DNA from: Ardenticatenaceae bacterium
Lineage (GTDB): Bacteria > Chloroflexota > Anaerolineae > Promineifilales > Promineifilaceae
Assembly (NCBI GenBank): GCA_020634415.1
Contig: JACKBT010000002.1
Span: forward strand, 1-64,000
Direction of reading: 5' to 3'
Length of the DNA: 64,000 nucleotides
Program-made: the position numbers and the translations under genes
The notes under the pieces: generated by a model
Databases searched by the model: none
Seen by the model: the letters and a program-made list of their open reading frames with translations, nothing else
Told to the model about the DNA's origin: nothing
Shown: piece by piece, positions 50,226 to 59,095 of the stretch
Position numbering within the stretch: the first letter of the stretch is position 1
How the letters are laid out: every line of letters begins with the position of its first letter

Positions 50226-50864
50226 TCAGGCACACTCAAACAACAAAGTTAACAGCCGAGGCAGCCTATCCGCCTCGGCCTGCCATTCCCCCAGATGGCG
50301 CAGCGTAAAACCTGCCGCCAGGGCCGCATTAACGTATTCGGAGACGGGGTGATAGAAGGCAGGGACAAGAATATCTTCGCCGGTTTGCCCATCCTGATAG
50401 CGGGCTTGTGTGCCTTGTAACTGTTTGTAGGGATGGAGTTCGCTGAGGTAGAAACGGCCGTTCTCACCCAAAACTTCCCTCGCCTGCCCAAACACATGCC
50501 CCAAATCCTGCACGTGCTCCAACACCAAAGTGGTCACAATCCAATCAAATTGCTGTGTTACCGGCCAGGACTTGGTAATGTCTGTTTGCACAAAATGGGC
50601 CGGAAGCCCTGTTAATCGCTGCTGCGCTTGGTGCAACATTCCCTCTGTAATATCCACGCCCACCACCAGCCGTGCCTGCTGTGCCAGCCAAACCGTGTTC
50701 AGTCCCGTGCCGCAGCCAATCTCCAAAACAGCCTTGTTGGCAAAAGCAAAATCCTGCTGGCGCAGCACCTGCATATTCAGATCGCGTGTCGCGTTCACGT
50801 TCGTATCATACTGCCCCACCCATACATTATAGGCTTGCCGCACTTCATGAGATTTTTCAGACAT
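50226..50864 (-). CDS. Class I SAM-dependent methyltransferase
   Basis: Start chosen at ATG 50864 (MSEKSHEVRQAYN) rather than 50882, giving 212 residues. The core has motif I VLEIGCGTGLNTVWLA, motif II VVGVDITEGML, QTDITKSWPV, and the post-I strand FDWIVTTLVLEHVQDL, then VLGENGRFYLSELHPYKQL. The C-terminal YHPVSEYVNAALAAGF is typical of ubiquinone/biotin-type small-molecule methyltransferases. Substrate unknown. Confidence 0.88.
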   Translation of the reverse strand: MSEKSHEVRQAYNVWVGQYDTNVNATRDLNMQVLRQQDFAFANKAVLEIGCGTGLNTVWLAQQARLVVGVDITEGMLHQAQQRLTGLPAHFVQTDITKSWPVTQQFDWIVTTLVLEHVQDLGHVFGQAREVLGENGRFYLSELHPYKQLQGTQARYQDGQTGEDILVPAFYHPVSEYVNAALAAGFTLRHLGEWQAEADRLPRLLTLLFECA

Positions 50865-50909
50865 GTGTGCTCCATTTAGCAAAACGCAAGGTCGTTACGT
50901 TTTCCGTTT

Positions 50910-52967
50910 TTGATTTACCCATTCCCGCCTATAATCCCCCACGTGACGAAAAAATCAAGCTCAAACCAATTACCAATTACCCCTTACCAATTACTGCTTA
51001 CAGGAACGGCCGTTGCCGTCCTCCTCGCCCTTCTCCTCTACTGGCCCACCCTAAAACTGCCCATCATCTACGACGACCTACTGCACATCCGCATCACCAA
51101 AAATTTGACCCTGGCCAACGTGTGGCTGCCAACAGAGGCCTTTGGTTTTTATCGGCCGTTCACCTTCGTCCCCCTCCTCATCATCCGCGCCCTCTTCGGC
51201 TACTACCCCAACTGGCTCTTTCATGGCCTCAATCTTGTGCAGCACACCCTCAACGTCGTTTTGCTCATCGCCCTCTCCTGGCGGCTGTGGCACAACACCC
51301 CCCGCGCCATCGCCAGCGGCCTGCTCTTCGCCCTCTTCCCCTTCTCCTACCAGGCCATCGCCGTCTACGGCCACAACGTCCACCCCACCATTGCCAATTT
51401 GATGCTGATTGGCCTGCACCTGTATTTGAGCAGCGGTGCAGAGGAGCAGGAGAGCAGAAGAGAGATGAAACGCTTGCCCCTTGCCACCCGCCACCTGCCA
51501 CTTGCCACCTGGTTCGTTTTCATCATCGCCCTGCTAACCCACGAATCGGCCGTTCTCTTTGGCTTTTTGGCGGGCATGGTGCAGTGGTGCAGAGACGGCC
51601 GTTTCCCCCCCATCCGTCATCTCTTCAACCCGCGCCGCTCCCCCTGGCTCTGGTACATCATCGCCGGAGTCGGCTATCTGGTGTTGTACCAATTCCTGCC
51701 CATCAGCCGCGCCCCCCAAGTAGAGGCGGGCGGGGCAGCACTGGGCAAAGTGCTGTATTTGTTGCAAACGGCCGCTTACCCCTTCGCCTGGTTCGCCCAC
51801 TGGCTGCCCCGCACCAGCGCCACCACCATCGTCCTCATCAGCAGCGGCCTCAGCCTCAGCCTTGTGGGCTGGGCCATGCGGCGGCGAGCCAACAGGCTGC
51901 CCCTGCTGCTCGGTTGGGGCTGGTGGGGACTTGCCTCCATCCTCATCGCCCTACCCCTCTCCACCAACTACCTGCTGCACGGCCCGCGCCTACTCTACTT
52001 AGGCTCCGTAGGCTTGACACTGGCGTGGCCGATTTTGTTAGGAGCAGGGGAGCGGGGGAGTAGGGGAGATTTTCTCGCCCCTCGCCTCTCACCCCTCGCC
52101 TCTCTCCTCTTCCTACTCTTCATCCTCGCTGCCAACTGGCAATTTGTGCGCGGGCGGTTGGCCGATTACGGCCGTTTAACCAGCCCCGTAGATGTCATCA
52201 CCCACACCGACATAGCCCCCGGGGCCGGTGTGGTCATTGCCAACCTGCCCCAATGGCTCGCGCCGCCGCGCAACACCTACCCCATCGGTGCCGAACTAAC
52301 CGCCATGCTCGGCGATTATCTCTTTGCCCAGGAATTAATCAGCGAAAATCGGGCCGAGGCAACGGCCGTTTACCCCCTCATCATCCCCGAATTACTGGCC
52401 CAAACCGACTACCCCTACGGCCTGCACGATGAAAGCCAAATCCGGCAAGACGGCATCGGGCAAATTCCCGTGGCGGCTGATTGGTGGCCACAAGGCAGCG
52501 AGGTATTTGTCGTCTCTTATTTGCCCCAAGGGCCAACGGCCGTTCACACCGGCAGCCTCCACCCCGCCACAAACAACCAGCCCCTCGCCCACTTCACCCC
52601 CTATCACCTGTTCGCCGCCGAAGCTGCCTTTTGTGAAGGCACTGTTACCGCCCAACTGGTTTGGGGGCAGGCAGGAGAAATTCCCGCAACGATTTCCATG
52701 TTTGTGCAGGTGTTAAGCACAGACGGCCGTCTCCTCGTCCAGGCCGACGGCCCCCCCCTCAACCTGCCCCCTGCCTACCTGCACCTCCCCCCCACCTGGC
52801 ACATCACCGACCAACGCCAACTGCCCATCCCCCTCGCAGAGCAGCCCGCGCAACTGCTCGTCGGCGTTTACGACTACACCACCGGCCAGCGTTACCCCGC
52901 GACCACCGCCGACCAAACCCCCCTGCCAGATGATGCCTTGGCCCTGCCTCTCACCACCTGCGAGTAA
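50910..52967 (+). CDS. Polytopic membrane protein, glycosyltransferase-like (GT-C type)
   Basis: This 685-residue protein has about nine to eleven membrane spans in residues 30-420 and a soluble C-terminal domain (about 430-685). The first loop motif LKLPIIYDDLLHIRIT carries the Asp pair expected of GT-C lipid-linked sugar transferases, followed by FYRPFTFVPLLIIRALFG. It therefore probably moves sugars outside the membrane, but no acceptor is known. Two in-frame repeat inserts are present: EEQESRREMKRLPLATRHLP (51429-51512) and a GERGSRGDFLAPRLSPLAS stretch (52037-52113), both at loops between spans. The N-terminus also contains an octamer-like stretch (QLPITPYQLLL). Confidence 0.7.
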   Translation: MIYPFPPIIPHVTKKSSSNQLPITPYQLLLTGTAVAVLLALLLYWPTLKLPIIYDDLLHIRITKNLTLANVWLPTEAFGFYRPFTFVPLLIIRALFGYYPNWLFHGLNLVQHTLNVVLLIALSWRLWHNTPRAIASGLLFALFPFSYQAIAVYGHNVHPTIANLMLIGLHLYLSSGAEEQESRREMKRLPLATRHLPLATWFVFIIALLTHESAVLFGFLAGMVQWCRDGRFPPIRHLFNPRRSPWLWYIIAGVGYLVLYQFLPISRAPQVEAGGAALGKVLYLLQTAAYPFAWFAHWLPRTSATTIVLISSGLSLSLVGWAMRRRANRLPLLLGWGWWGLASILIALPLSTNYLLHGPRLLYLGSVGLTLAWPILLGAGERGSRGDFLAPRLSPLASLLFLLFILAANWQFVRGRLADYGRLTSPVDVITHTDIAPGAGVVIANLPQWLAPPRNTYPIGAELTAMLGDYLFAQELISENRAEATAVYPLIIPELLAQTDYPYGLHDESQIRQDGIGQIPVAADWWPQGSEVFVVSYLPQGPTAVHTGSLHPATNNQPLAHFTPYHLFAAEAAFCEGTVTAQLVWGQAGEIPATISMFVQVLSTDGRLLVQADGPPLNLPPAYLHLPPTWHITDQRQLPIPLAEQPAQLLVGVYDYTTGQRYPATTADQTPLPDDALALPLTTCE
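51429..51512. repeat. In-frame word array in the membrane glycosyltransferase-like gene
   Basis: GGAGCAG/AGAGCAG words, then TTGCCAC/CTGCCAC words at 7-bp period, in frame at a loop between membrane spans. Confidence 0.75.
52037..52113. repeat. In-frame GGGGAG/CTCGCC array in the membrane glycosyltransferase-like gene
   Basis: GGAGCAGGGGAGCGGGGGAG is followed by the pyrimidine words CGCCCCTCGCCTCTCACCC. It lies in frame just before the last membrane span. Confidence 0.75.
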
Positions 52968-53101
52968 TCATTTTTGGGGTGACGCCTTGGTGATTAATGG
53001 TAAAATGACGCGCTTTCCGGCGCAACGGCCGTTTGGACATTCCCACACACAACCGCATACTCCTCGAACTGTGAAGGTCGAGAGAATTCTTCGCCCATTT
53101 A

Positions 53102-53132
53102 TTGAAGAATTTCCAACGAGTTACAGTATAAT
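53102..53132 (+). promoter_or_regulatory. Candidate promoter for the HD-domain gene
   Basis: TATAAT at 53127-53132, with TTGAAG at 53102-53107 and a 19-base spacer (longer than ideal). The HD gene begins 33 bases downstream. A small inverted repeat ATTCTTC/GAAGAAT overlaps the -35 region. Confidence 0.4.
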
Positions 53133-53165
53133 GAGGCAGTATCGGTAGATTGGAGAGAGACTCTT

Positions 53166-54017
53166 ATGCTAAACATTCAAGGATTGGTCATTCAACATTT
53201 TGTGAAAGAGCTGCGTGCCGCCTATGAGCAAACGTACAACACCATGGAGCCACAATTCGCCAACATCTTGGAATGGACCGGGCGATTGGCCCTGGAAAGC
53301 ATTGCCAACTCCGACATCCTCTACCACAACGTCGAGCATACCATCATGGTCTCCCTCGTCGGCCAATCCATCCTCAAAGGCAAACATCTGCGCGATGGCG
53401 GCGTTACCCCCAAAGATTGGCTGCATGTAATGATGGCACTGCTGTGCCACGATATTGGTTACGTCAAAAACGCCTGCAAAAATGATGATGCCCCCAACAA
53501 CCGTTTCGCCACCGGCATCAGCGATGGCATGTTTGAAGTGCCCGAAGGCGGCACCGATGCCGCCCTCACCCCCCACCATGTGAACCGCAGCAAGCTGTTC
53601 ATCCGCGAGCGGTTTGGCGGTTCCATGCTGGTAGATGCCGTCAACGCCGAACTCATTTGCGAATACATTGAAATTACCCGCTACCCCGTTCCCCCCGACG
53701 ATCCCAAATACAAGGATACCAGCAGCTATGGCGGCCTGGTACGGGCCTCCGATTTCATCGGCCAGCTTGGCGACCCCAGCTATTTGCGCAAAGTGCCAGC
53801 CCTGTATTACGAGTTTGAGGAGATTGGGGCCAACAAACGCATTGGCTATAAAAGCCCCGGCCATATGCGGCACAGTTTTACCCATTTTTATTGGCAAGAA
53901 GTACGGCCGTATATCCAGGATGCCCTCAAATATCTGGAAGTCACCCAAGAGGGCAAACTGTGGATCGCCAACTTGCATTCCCATGTCTTTGACATGGAAC
54001 ATGCGGCCAAAAAGTAG
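53166..54017 (+). CDS. HD-domain metal-dependent phosphohydrolase
   Basis: This 283-residue protein has the HD metal residues in order: His in YHNVEHTIMVSL (about residue 58), His-Asp in LLCHDIGYVKNA (about 97-98) and Asp in VRASDFIGQLGD (about 198). The arrangement resembles cyclic-nucleotide phosphodiesterase-like HD proteins of cyanobacteria and Chloroflexota. Substrate not known. GGAGAGAGACTCTT precedes the ATG and a TATAAT lies upstream. It might degrade a cyclic nucleotide made by the cyclase-domain protein at 18274, which is speculation. Confidence 0.8.
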   Translation: MLNIQGLVIQHFVKELRAAYEQTYNTMEPQFANILEWTGRLALESIANSDILYHNVEHTIMVSLVGQSILKGKHLRDGGVTPKDWLHVMMALLCHDIGYVKNACKNDDAPNNRFATGISDGMFEVPEGGTDAALTPHHVNRSKLFIRERFGGSMLVDAVNAELICEYIEITRYPVPPDDPKYKDTSSYGGLVRASDFIGQLGDPSYLRKVPALYYEFEEIGANKRIGYKSPGHMRHSFTHFYWQEVRPYIQDALKYLEVTQEGKLWIANLHSHVFDMEHAAKK

Positions 54018-54137
54018 ACAGGCCGCAGTTTCCCCACAAGTTACAGGCGCAGAGCGAGCAGCTTTGCGCCTTTTTCTTTGCCTGAATGGGGATGAGTTTG
54101 TATTATCCACCCTTCAAACTTTGCTGGTGAATCAACT

Positions 54138-54809
54138 ATGGAAGAACTTCTTGGTTTAACAACTTCGGCTCCGCTGTCCCTGCCCACGCTGGCGATTAAT
54201 TTGCTGTTGAGCATTGTTTTGTCGTCGGTGGTGGCCTGGTTTTACACGCATTACGGCCGTTCCCTCTCCAACCGCGCCCGCTTTGCCCAAACCCTGCCCG
54301 TCCTGGCCCTCATCACCGTCCTCATCATCTCCATCGTCAAATCCTCACTGGCCTTGTCATTGGGTCTAGTGGGTGCGTTGTCCATTGTCCGCTTCCGCAC
54401 CGCCATCAAAGAGCCAGAAGAGCTGGTTTACCTCTTCATGGCCTTAGCCATCGGCCTCGGTTTAGGCGCAGACCAACGCTGGCCGACGATTTTAGCCATA
54501 ACCATCATCCTGGCCTTTTTATTGGCCCGCACATTTTTGCTGCCGCGTCCGCTCAAAAGCAATTTGTATTTGAATGTCACAACGGCCGATCACGACACCG
54601 CCTTCACCGACATCAACACCATCCTCAGCCAACACGCCCAAAACATCAACCTGCGCCGCTTAGACCGCACCCCCGCTGGCCTGCAAGCCACCTATCTCAT
54701 CTACTGCCCCGACGACACCACCCTCACCGCCCTCATGGACGGCCTTCGCGCCAAACTACCCGCGTGCGAATTGAGTTTTGTGGAGCAGGACAATACGTTA
54801 GGGGGATAA
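54138..54809 (+). CDS. DUF4956 membrane protein
   Basis: A 223-residue protein with four membrane spans in residues about 15-145 and a soluble ferredoxin-like C-terminus. The block SSLALSLGLVGALSIVRFRTAIKEPEELVYLFMALAIGLGLGA is the DUF4956 signature. The family sometimes accompanies polyphosphate polymerase (VTC) or spore-coat kinases, but none is next to it here. Function unknown. Confidence 0.85.
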   Translation: MEELLGLTTSAPLSLPTLAINLLLSIVLSSVVAWFYTHYGRSLSNRARFAQTLPVLALITVLIISIVKSSLALSLGLVGALSIVRFRTAIKEPEELVYLFMALAIGLGLGADQRWPTILAITIILAFLLARTFLLPRPLKSNLYLNVTTADHDTAFTDINTILSQHAQNINLRRLDRTPAGLQATYLIYCPDDTTLTALMDGLRAKLPACELSFVEQDNTLGG

Positions 54810-54811
54810 TT

Positions 54812-54864
54812 GGAGATTGGAGACTGGAGACTATTCAATCTCCAGTCTCCAGTTTCCAATCTCC
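54812..54864. repeat. Inverted heptamer array (GGAGACT type)
   Basis: GGAGATT, GGAGACT, GGAGACT; 4-base loop; AATCTCC, AGTCTCC, AGTTTCC, AATCTCC. It starts 2 bases after the stop of the DUF4956 gene. Confidence 0.92.
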
Positions 54865-54879
54865 GCCCTGGAGTTTATT

Positions 54880-56292
54880 ATGAGCATCTCTTCACTTGTA
54901 AACACCGTCACCCAACTCGCCGCCGCCACCCACACCTTTACCGAAACCGACCTCAACAACGAAGCCTGGGCCTGGGAAGCCTATGAAGGCCACCGCTACG
55001 CCCTGCTGCAAACCTATTTAGAACTACGCGAATTGGCGGTAAATCTGTCTCAGGAACGGGCGCAGAGTGAACGGCCGATTACCGCCGCCCAACGCATCCT
55101 CGCCCAACACCGCGCCGCCTACCGCGACTTCCAATCCCTCTTCATCGGCCTCACCGATGCCGACCTGGACACCGTGCCAAAGCCCCACGAATGGCCCATT
55201 CGCACCATCCTCATCCACGTCTACTACGTGGAGCGCAACTTCTTGGCCACCATCCTCAACGGCCAGTGGAACCGCCAGGGAACCAAAGCCCCTCCGCCCC
55301 TGCCCACCCGTGAAGCGGCCAAAGACCTGCTGCACGACGAAGCCGATTTGCCACTGCCAACCCACACCCTGGCCGAAATCTGGGCCAGTTACCACAAACT
55401 GCACCAGCGCGTCATGCACGAATTGGGGCCATTGAGCGACGAGGAGCTGACCTACACCTCCTACATGTGGGAGCCGAAAGCCTACACCAACAGCTTTCGG
55501 ATGCACCGCTTTCACACACACCTGCGTGAACACACCAACCAGTTAGCCAAAACGCTGGTCTGGCTGGATAAGGCTCCCAACGAGGCCAAACTGCTGCTGC
55601 GCCAAATTTTTGAGGCGCTGGCCCAGGTGGAAGGGGCGTTAATCGGCGCGGAGGCGTGGGGCACAGCCGAATGCAGTGCGCTGGCCGAACAGATTGCGGA
55701 GAGAACGGCCGAAATCACAACGGCCGTTACCCAATCCCGCCAGATGATGCAAGCGGTGAAAAGTGGGGACGAAACGGCCGTTAAACAGCTTCTCGCGGCC
55801 AACCCGGCCCTGGTCAACACCACTGGCGAGGATGGCCTGTTTGCCGTCGTCACCGCCGCCTATCATCAGCAGCAGGGCATTGTGCAGGCCTTGGTGGAGG
55901 CGGGGGCGGTGCTGGAAACATTTGAAACGGCCGTTATTGGCGACCTGGACAAGCTCAAAGCCAATCTGGCCGATTACCCCGAAGAGCTAAACGCCTATTC
56001 GCGGGATGGCTACACCCCGCTGCAACTGGCCTGCTTCTTCGGCCACGAAGAGATGGTCAACTATCTGCTGGCGGCCGGCGGCGACATTCACGCCGTATCG
56101 CAAAACGCCATGCGCATCCAGCCCCTTCATGCCGCCGCCGCCAATGGCAATCTCGCCATCCTCCGCGCCTTGCTGGAAAAAGGCGCAGATGTCCACGCCC
56201 CACAAGCCGAAGGCTACACAGCCCTGGCCCAAGCCCAACAATCACAAAACAAAGCCATGATCGCCCTTCTGCAACAATTCGGCGCAAACTGA
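54880..56292 (+). CDS. DinB-like four-helix domain fused to ankyrin repeats
   Basis: The start is ATG 54880, because the longer frame from 54817 is made of the repeat array. The protein has 470 residues. Residues about 15-230 are a DinB/YfiT-like bundle with metal-type histidines: His in RTILIHVYYVERNFL and two in RFHTHLREHTNQL. Residues about 300-465 contain at least four ankyrin repeats (GYTPLQLACFFGHEEMVNYLLAAGG, QPLHAAAANGNLAILRALLEKGADV). DinB-type domains often act as thiol-dependent transferases, while ankyrin repeats bind proteins. The fusion is unusual and its function unknown. Confidence 0.8.
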   Translation: MSISSLVNTVTQLAAATHTFTETDLNNEAWAWEAYEGHRYALLQTYLELRELAVNLSQERAQSERPITAAQRILAQHRAAYRDFQSLFIGLTDADLDTVPKPHEWPIRTILIHVYYVERNFLATILNGQWNRQGTKAPPPLPTREAAKDLLHDEADLPLPTHTLAEIWASYHKLHQRVMHELGPLSDEELTYTSYMWEPKAYTNSFRMHRFHTHLREHTNQLAKTLVWLDKAPNEAKLLLRQIFEALAQVEGALIGAEAWGTAECSALAEQIAERTAEITTAVTQSRQMMQAVKSGDETAVKQLLAANPALVNTTGEDGLFAVVTAAYHQQQGIVQALVEAGAVLETFETAVIGDLDKLKANLADYPEELNAYSRDGYTPLQLACFFGHEEMVNYLLAAGGDIHAVSQNAMRIQPLHAAAANGNLAILRALLEKGADVHAPQAEGYTALAQAQQSQNKAMIALLQQFGAN

Positions 56293-56354
56293 CAAAACCC
56301 CATTACTTCCTACAGGCGCAAAATGTGCACCATCAGCGTAAAAAGCCGCTTCCG

Positions 56355-56383
56355 CTCACGAATGGATCCTTTCCATTCGTGAG
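56355..56383. repeat. Short hairpin related to that at 32448
   Basis: CTCACGAATGGA / TCCATTCGTGAG form a 12-bp perfect stem with loop TCCTT. The word CTCA(C/T)GAATGGA is shared with the long hairpin at 32448-32506. It lies between convergent genes and may serve as a terminator for either. Confidence 0.75.
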
Positions 56384-56419
56384 CATTTGCTTGCGGCTTC
56401 GCCACATTGCGTTTTACGC

Positions 56420-58048
56420 CTATATCTCGTAGCTGTGAATGCCCGTCGCCCCATTCGGCCGATTCTTGCGCGTCTCTTCAATTTGGGGAGTACCATCACC
56501 TTCAGCACAGCGCACTTCAAAGGTATGTTCGCCTTCCACAAAAGGCCACTCATAGCGCCAGATAACCCAGGTCGTTTCCGAAAGCGGGCTGCGCAGTCTG
56601 GCTTCTTGCCACGCACCGCCATCTACACGCACCTCCACTTGGGAGATTTGCCGATCCCCAGCAAAGGCAATGCCGCCCACAGGCACAAGCATCTGCCCAT
56701 TTTCTTCACGAATGCTGTCTAGGGCGACCGTATCAATGACGGATGTGGTTTGCACCTGAGCGACTTCGCTCCAACTGCGCTCTACCCAATAGCCCTCCTT
56801 GTACTCAGCGGTCACTTCGATGCTGGTGATCCATTTAGGCTGCTTCATGCCATAGCGGTCGGGAATCCAGATGCGTAGGGGGAAGCCGTGATCTTTGGGC
56901 AGCGGCTGCCCATCCCAGGAGTGGCAAAACATGATGCGGCGGTCGTTGTTAATCAATTCCAAATCTACGGTTTCATAGAAGCCATCGCCCGACATGATGT
57001 GCAGGTATTTGGCGTTGGGGCCAACACCGGCATCAGCCAGCACATCTTGCACACTTACGCCCGTCCACAGGGTGGTGCTGATGAGGGTTGTGCCGACGCG
57101 GCCAGAGATGCAGTTGAGGGTAACATACTGGTCGAAGCTCTCGTAGTTGTTCACGATGTCGTCGCGGGTGAGCATGAGGGGTGTGGCCACGAGGCCGGTG
57201 ATGGGCAGCACCCAATCGGCTTCTTCGATGAGGGTGGGTTCGGTTTCCAGGAAGACTTTGTAATGGTCTTTGAGGGGGGTGTATTCGGGGCGTGTGCCTG
57301 GGGCCGGGGTGACGGGGTCGTTGGCGTTGGGGAAGGCGGCGCGGGCGCTGCCTTCAGCGTTGTGGGCGTTGGTGGCAGCCAGGGCGGCCTGGGCTTCGCG
57401 CTGGCGGCGGCGATTGAGGAGGATGCCGGAACCTGCGCCGAGGATGGTGATGGTGGCGGTGCTGGCTCCGAGTTTGATGAGGAATTGGCGACGGTCGAGA
57501 ACTTCAACGGCCGTTTCCCCCTCTCCTTTTTTCATTACGGGTGACGGCGTGGGGTGTAAACGGCCGTAGACCATGTTCACCGCCAGCCCCCAGGCCAAAA
57601 ACAGAAACAGCAGCCACAAAATGCTGATAAACGGCAGCATCTCCGCCTGCGAAATAGCAATGGTAATGCCAATCATGGGCAACCCCCATAAAGCACCCAA
57701 CACCAGGCCCGCGGCCACGTCGCTGGTTTGCTGGCGCAGACGGCGCAGGGCAAAGAAGATGGCCGTAATGACGATGCCGATTGCCAGGAATTGGATGATC
57801 GCCATGCTGCGTTCGGCCGTTTTGGCCGAATCGGCCACATCCAGCCCCAAGAGGAGCATCGTGTCAATCATCGTATCAATGCCCAAAGTGATGAGCGGCC
57901 CAGGCAGCACGCGGGCCATCCAGTTGAAGAAATCGAAGGGCGGGAAGGGCGCATCAACCAGTTGGCTGGCGGCATACATAAGGCCGATAAAGGGAGCCGT
58001 AAGTAAGCCGCCCACGAGTGCGCCTAACCCTAAACTTAATTTACGCAT
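56420..58048 (-). CDS. Membrane-anchored molybdopterin oxidoreductase (sulfite oxidase/MsrP fold)
   Basis: A 542-residue protein. The N-terminal part (about 1-170) has four membrane spans, including LGALVGGLLTAPFIGLMYAA and a helix after ISQAEMLPFISIL. A DRRQFLIKLGASTATITILGAG segment near 187-208 looks like a Tat-type or anchor helix. Residues about 265-450 are the Oxidored_molyb domain. Cys in VTLNCISGRVG is the molybdenum ligand, and LHIMSGDGFYE and DHGFPLRIWIPDRYGMKQPKWI are typical. A Mo-co dimerisation domain (about 455-535) completes it. It probably faces outside and reduces or oxidises a sulfur or nitrogen oxide; the substrate is unknown. Confidence 0.87.
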   Translation of the reverse strand: MRKLSLGLGALVGGLLTAPFIGLMYAASQLVDAPFPPFDFFNWMARVLPGPLITLGIDTMIDTMLLLGLDVADSAKTAERSMAIIQFLAIGIVITAIFFALRRLRQQTSDVAAGLVLGALWGLPMIGITIAISQAEMLPFISILWLLFLFLAWGLAVNMVYGRLHPTPSPVMKKGEGETAVEVLDRRQFLIKLGASTATITILGAGSGILLNRRRQREAQAALAATNAHNAEGSARAAFPNANDPVTPAPGTRPEYTPLKDHYKVFLETEPTLIEEADWVLPITGLVATPLMLTRDDIVNNYESFDQYVTLNCISGRVGTTLISTTLWTGVSVQDVLADAGVGPNAKYLHIMSGDGFYETVDLELINNDRRIMFCHSWDGQPLPKDHGFPLRIWIPDRYGMKQPKWITSIEVTAEYKEGYWVERSWSEVAQVQTTSVIDTVALDSIREENGQMLVPVGGIAFAGDRQISQVEVRVDGGAWQEARLRSPLSETTWVIWRYEWPFVEGEHTFEVRCAEGDGTPQIEETRKNRPNGATGIHSYEI

Positions 58049-58067
58049 ATAGGTTTCCTCCTATACT

Positions 58068-58163
58068 CAGTAGATCGAAACAGATCACGAGTGTGTTGTG
58101 GGGCGATTTTGTAAATCGTCTGAGCGATTTTGTAAATCGCTCTACAAGGATTTCGATCTACTG
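58068..58163. mobile_element. MITE-like element family 2, copy 2
   Basis: Ends CAGTAGATCGAAA / TTTCGATCTACTG are perfect inverted repeats. The body matches 25229-25323 in the same orientation with few differences. It is non-coding. Confidence 0.85.
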
Positions 58164-58178
58164 ATACTCTATGAGGTT

Positions 58179-58286
58179 CTAGCAGGCTGTCGGAAAAGTG
58201 GTCGTAGGCGCGGTATCCTTACCGCGTTCCCCGAGCGCGAAAGGGATTTCGCGGCTACAAATTGGGGTTCTCCGACAAACTGCTAG
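58179..58286 (-). mobile_element. MITE-like element family 1, copy 2 (108 bp)
   Basis: It is the reverse complement of 18012-18119 with one mismatch. Ends CTAGCAGGCTGTCGGA / TCCGACAAACTGCTAG form 16-bp inverted repeats with two mismatches. It lies 15 bases from the family 2 element. Confidence 0.87.
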
Positions 58287-58411
58287 ATGGGGTACATCTT
58301 GCCAGGGAGATGCTGAACCAATCTTACAGAAATATTGTGTTTTTCTTACAGGTGATTATGGGGCGTGGCCTGTGGCGGCGCAAGCCACTGCCCCAGGGAC
58401 AGGAGGGAGAG

Positions 58412-59095
58412 CTATTTGTGCAGTATTTCGATGCCTTGGGCAGAGGCAATAATGGCATCGGTGGCCAGGCTGAGGAAGAGGCCGTGTTCAACGACACCGG
58501 GCTGTTGGCGAATGTCTGCGGCCAGTTGGCTGGGGTTGGCGATGGGGCCAAAGTAGCAGTCAAGGATGATATTGTTTTCGTCGGTGATGAAGGGTTCGTC
58601 GTTTTGTTGGCGCAGCACCACACGAGCGCCGAGGGATTGCAGGTAACGATGCACGGGCTGCTGGGCAAAGCGAATGACTTCGACAGGGACGGGGGCGCGG
58701 CTGCCCAATTGGCTGACGTGCTTGCGATCATCGGCGACGATGATGACGCGCTGGGAGGCGATGGCGACGATTTTCTCGCGCAGGAGCGCACCGCCCAGCC
58801 CTTTGATGAGGTTGAGGTGGGGGTCTATTTCGTCGGCCCCATCTATGGTTATGTCAATATGGGGGTTTTGGTTGAGGGTGGTGAGGGGGATGCCAACGGC
58901 TTGTGCTTGCCGGGCGGTGGTTTGGGAGGTGGGGATGGCGACGATGTTGTGGAGACGGCCGTTTGCCAACATCTCACCCATAGCGCGGGTGGCGTGAACG
59001 GCCGTACTTCCCGTCCCCAAACCCACCACCATACCCGAATGGACAAATTCAACAGCCTTAACGGCCGCTTCCCGTTTTAGTTCTTCTAAACTCAT
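58412..59095 (-). CDS. rpiA: Ribose-5-phosphate isomerase A
   Basis: A 227-residue RpiA, which interconverts ribose 5-phosphate and ribulose 5-phosphate in the pentose phosphate pathway. Signatures: VVGLGTGSTAVHA (phosphate loop), ITIDGADEIDPHLNLIKGLGGALLREKIVA (catalytic Asp, Glu and Lys) and IIVADDRKHVSQLG. Length and motifs are normal. Its start overlaps the stop of the upstream DUF4926 gene by 4 bases. Confidence 0.97.
   Translation of the reverse strand: MSLEELKREAAVKAVEFVHSGMVVGLGTGSTAVHATRAMGEMLANGRLHNIVAIPTSQTTARQAQAVGIPLTTLNQNPHIDITIDGADEIDPHLNLIKGLGGALLREKIVAIASQRVIIVADDRKHVSQLGSRAPVPVEVIRFAQQPVHRYLQSLGARVVLRQQNDEPFITDENNIILDCYFGPIANPSQLAADIRQQPGVVEHGLFLSLATDAIIASAQGIEILHK

Larger units (their letters stand above)
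58049..58411. other. Intergenic region with two adjacent MITE-like elements
   Basis: Of these 363 bases, the first two-thirds are the family 2 element (58068-58163) and the family 1 element (58179-58286). The remaining 125 bases to the rpiA end show no gene or signal. Confidence 0.75.

Noticed and set aside
54817..54879. Longer start of the DinB-ankyrin protein
   Set aside because: The added residues come only from the heptamer array; ATG 54880 precedes the conserved part.
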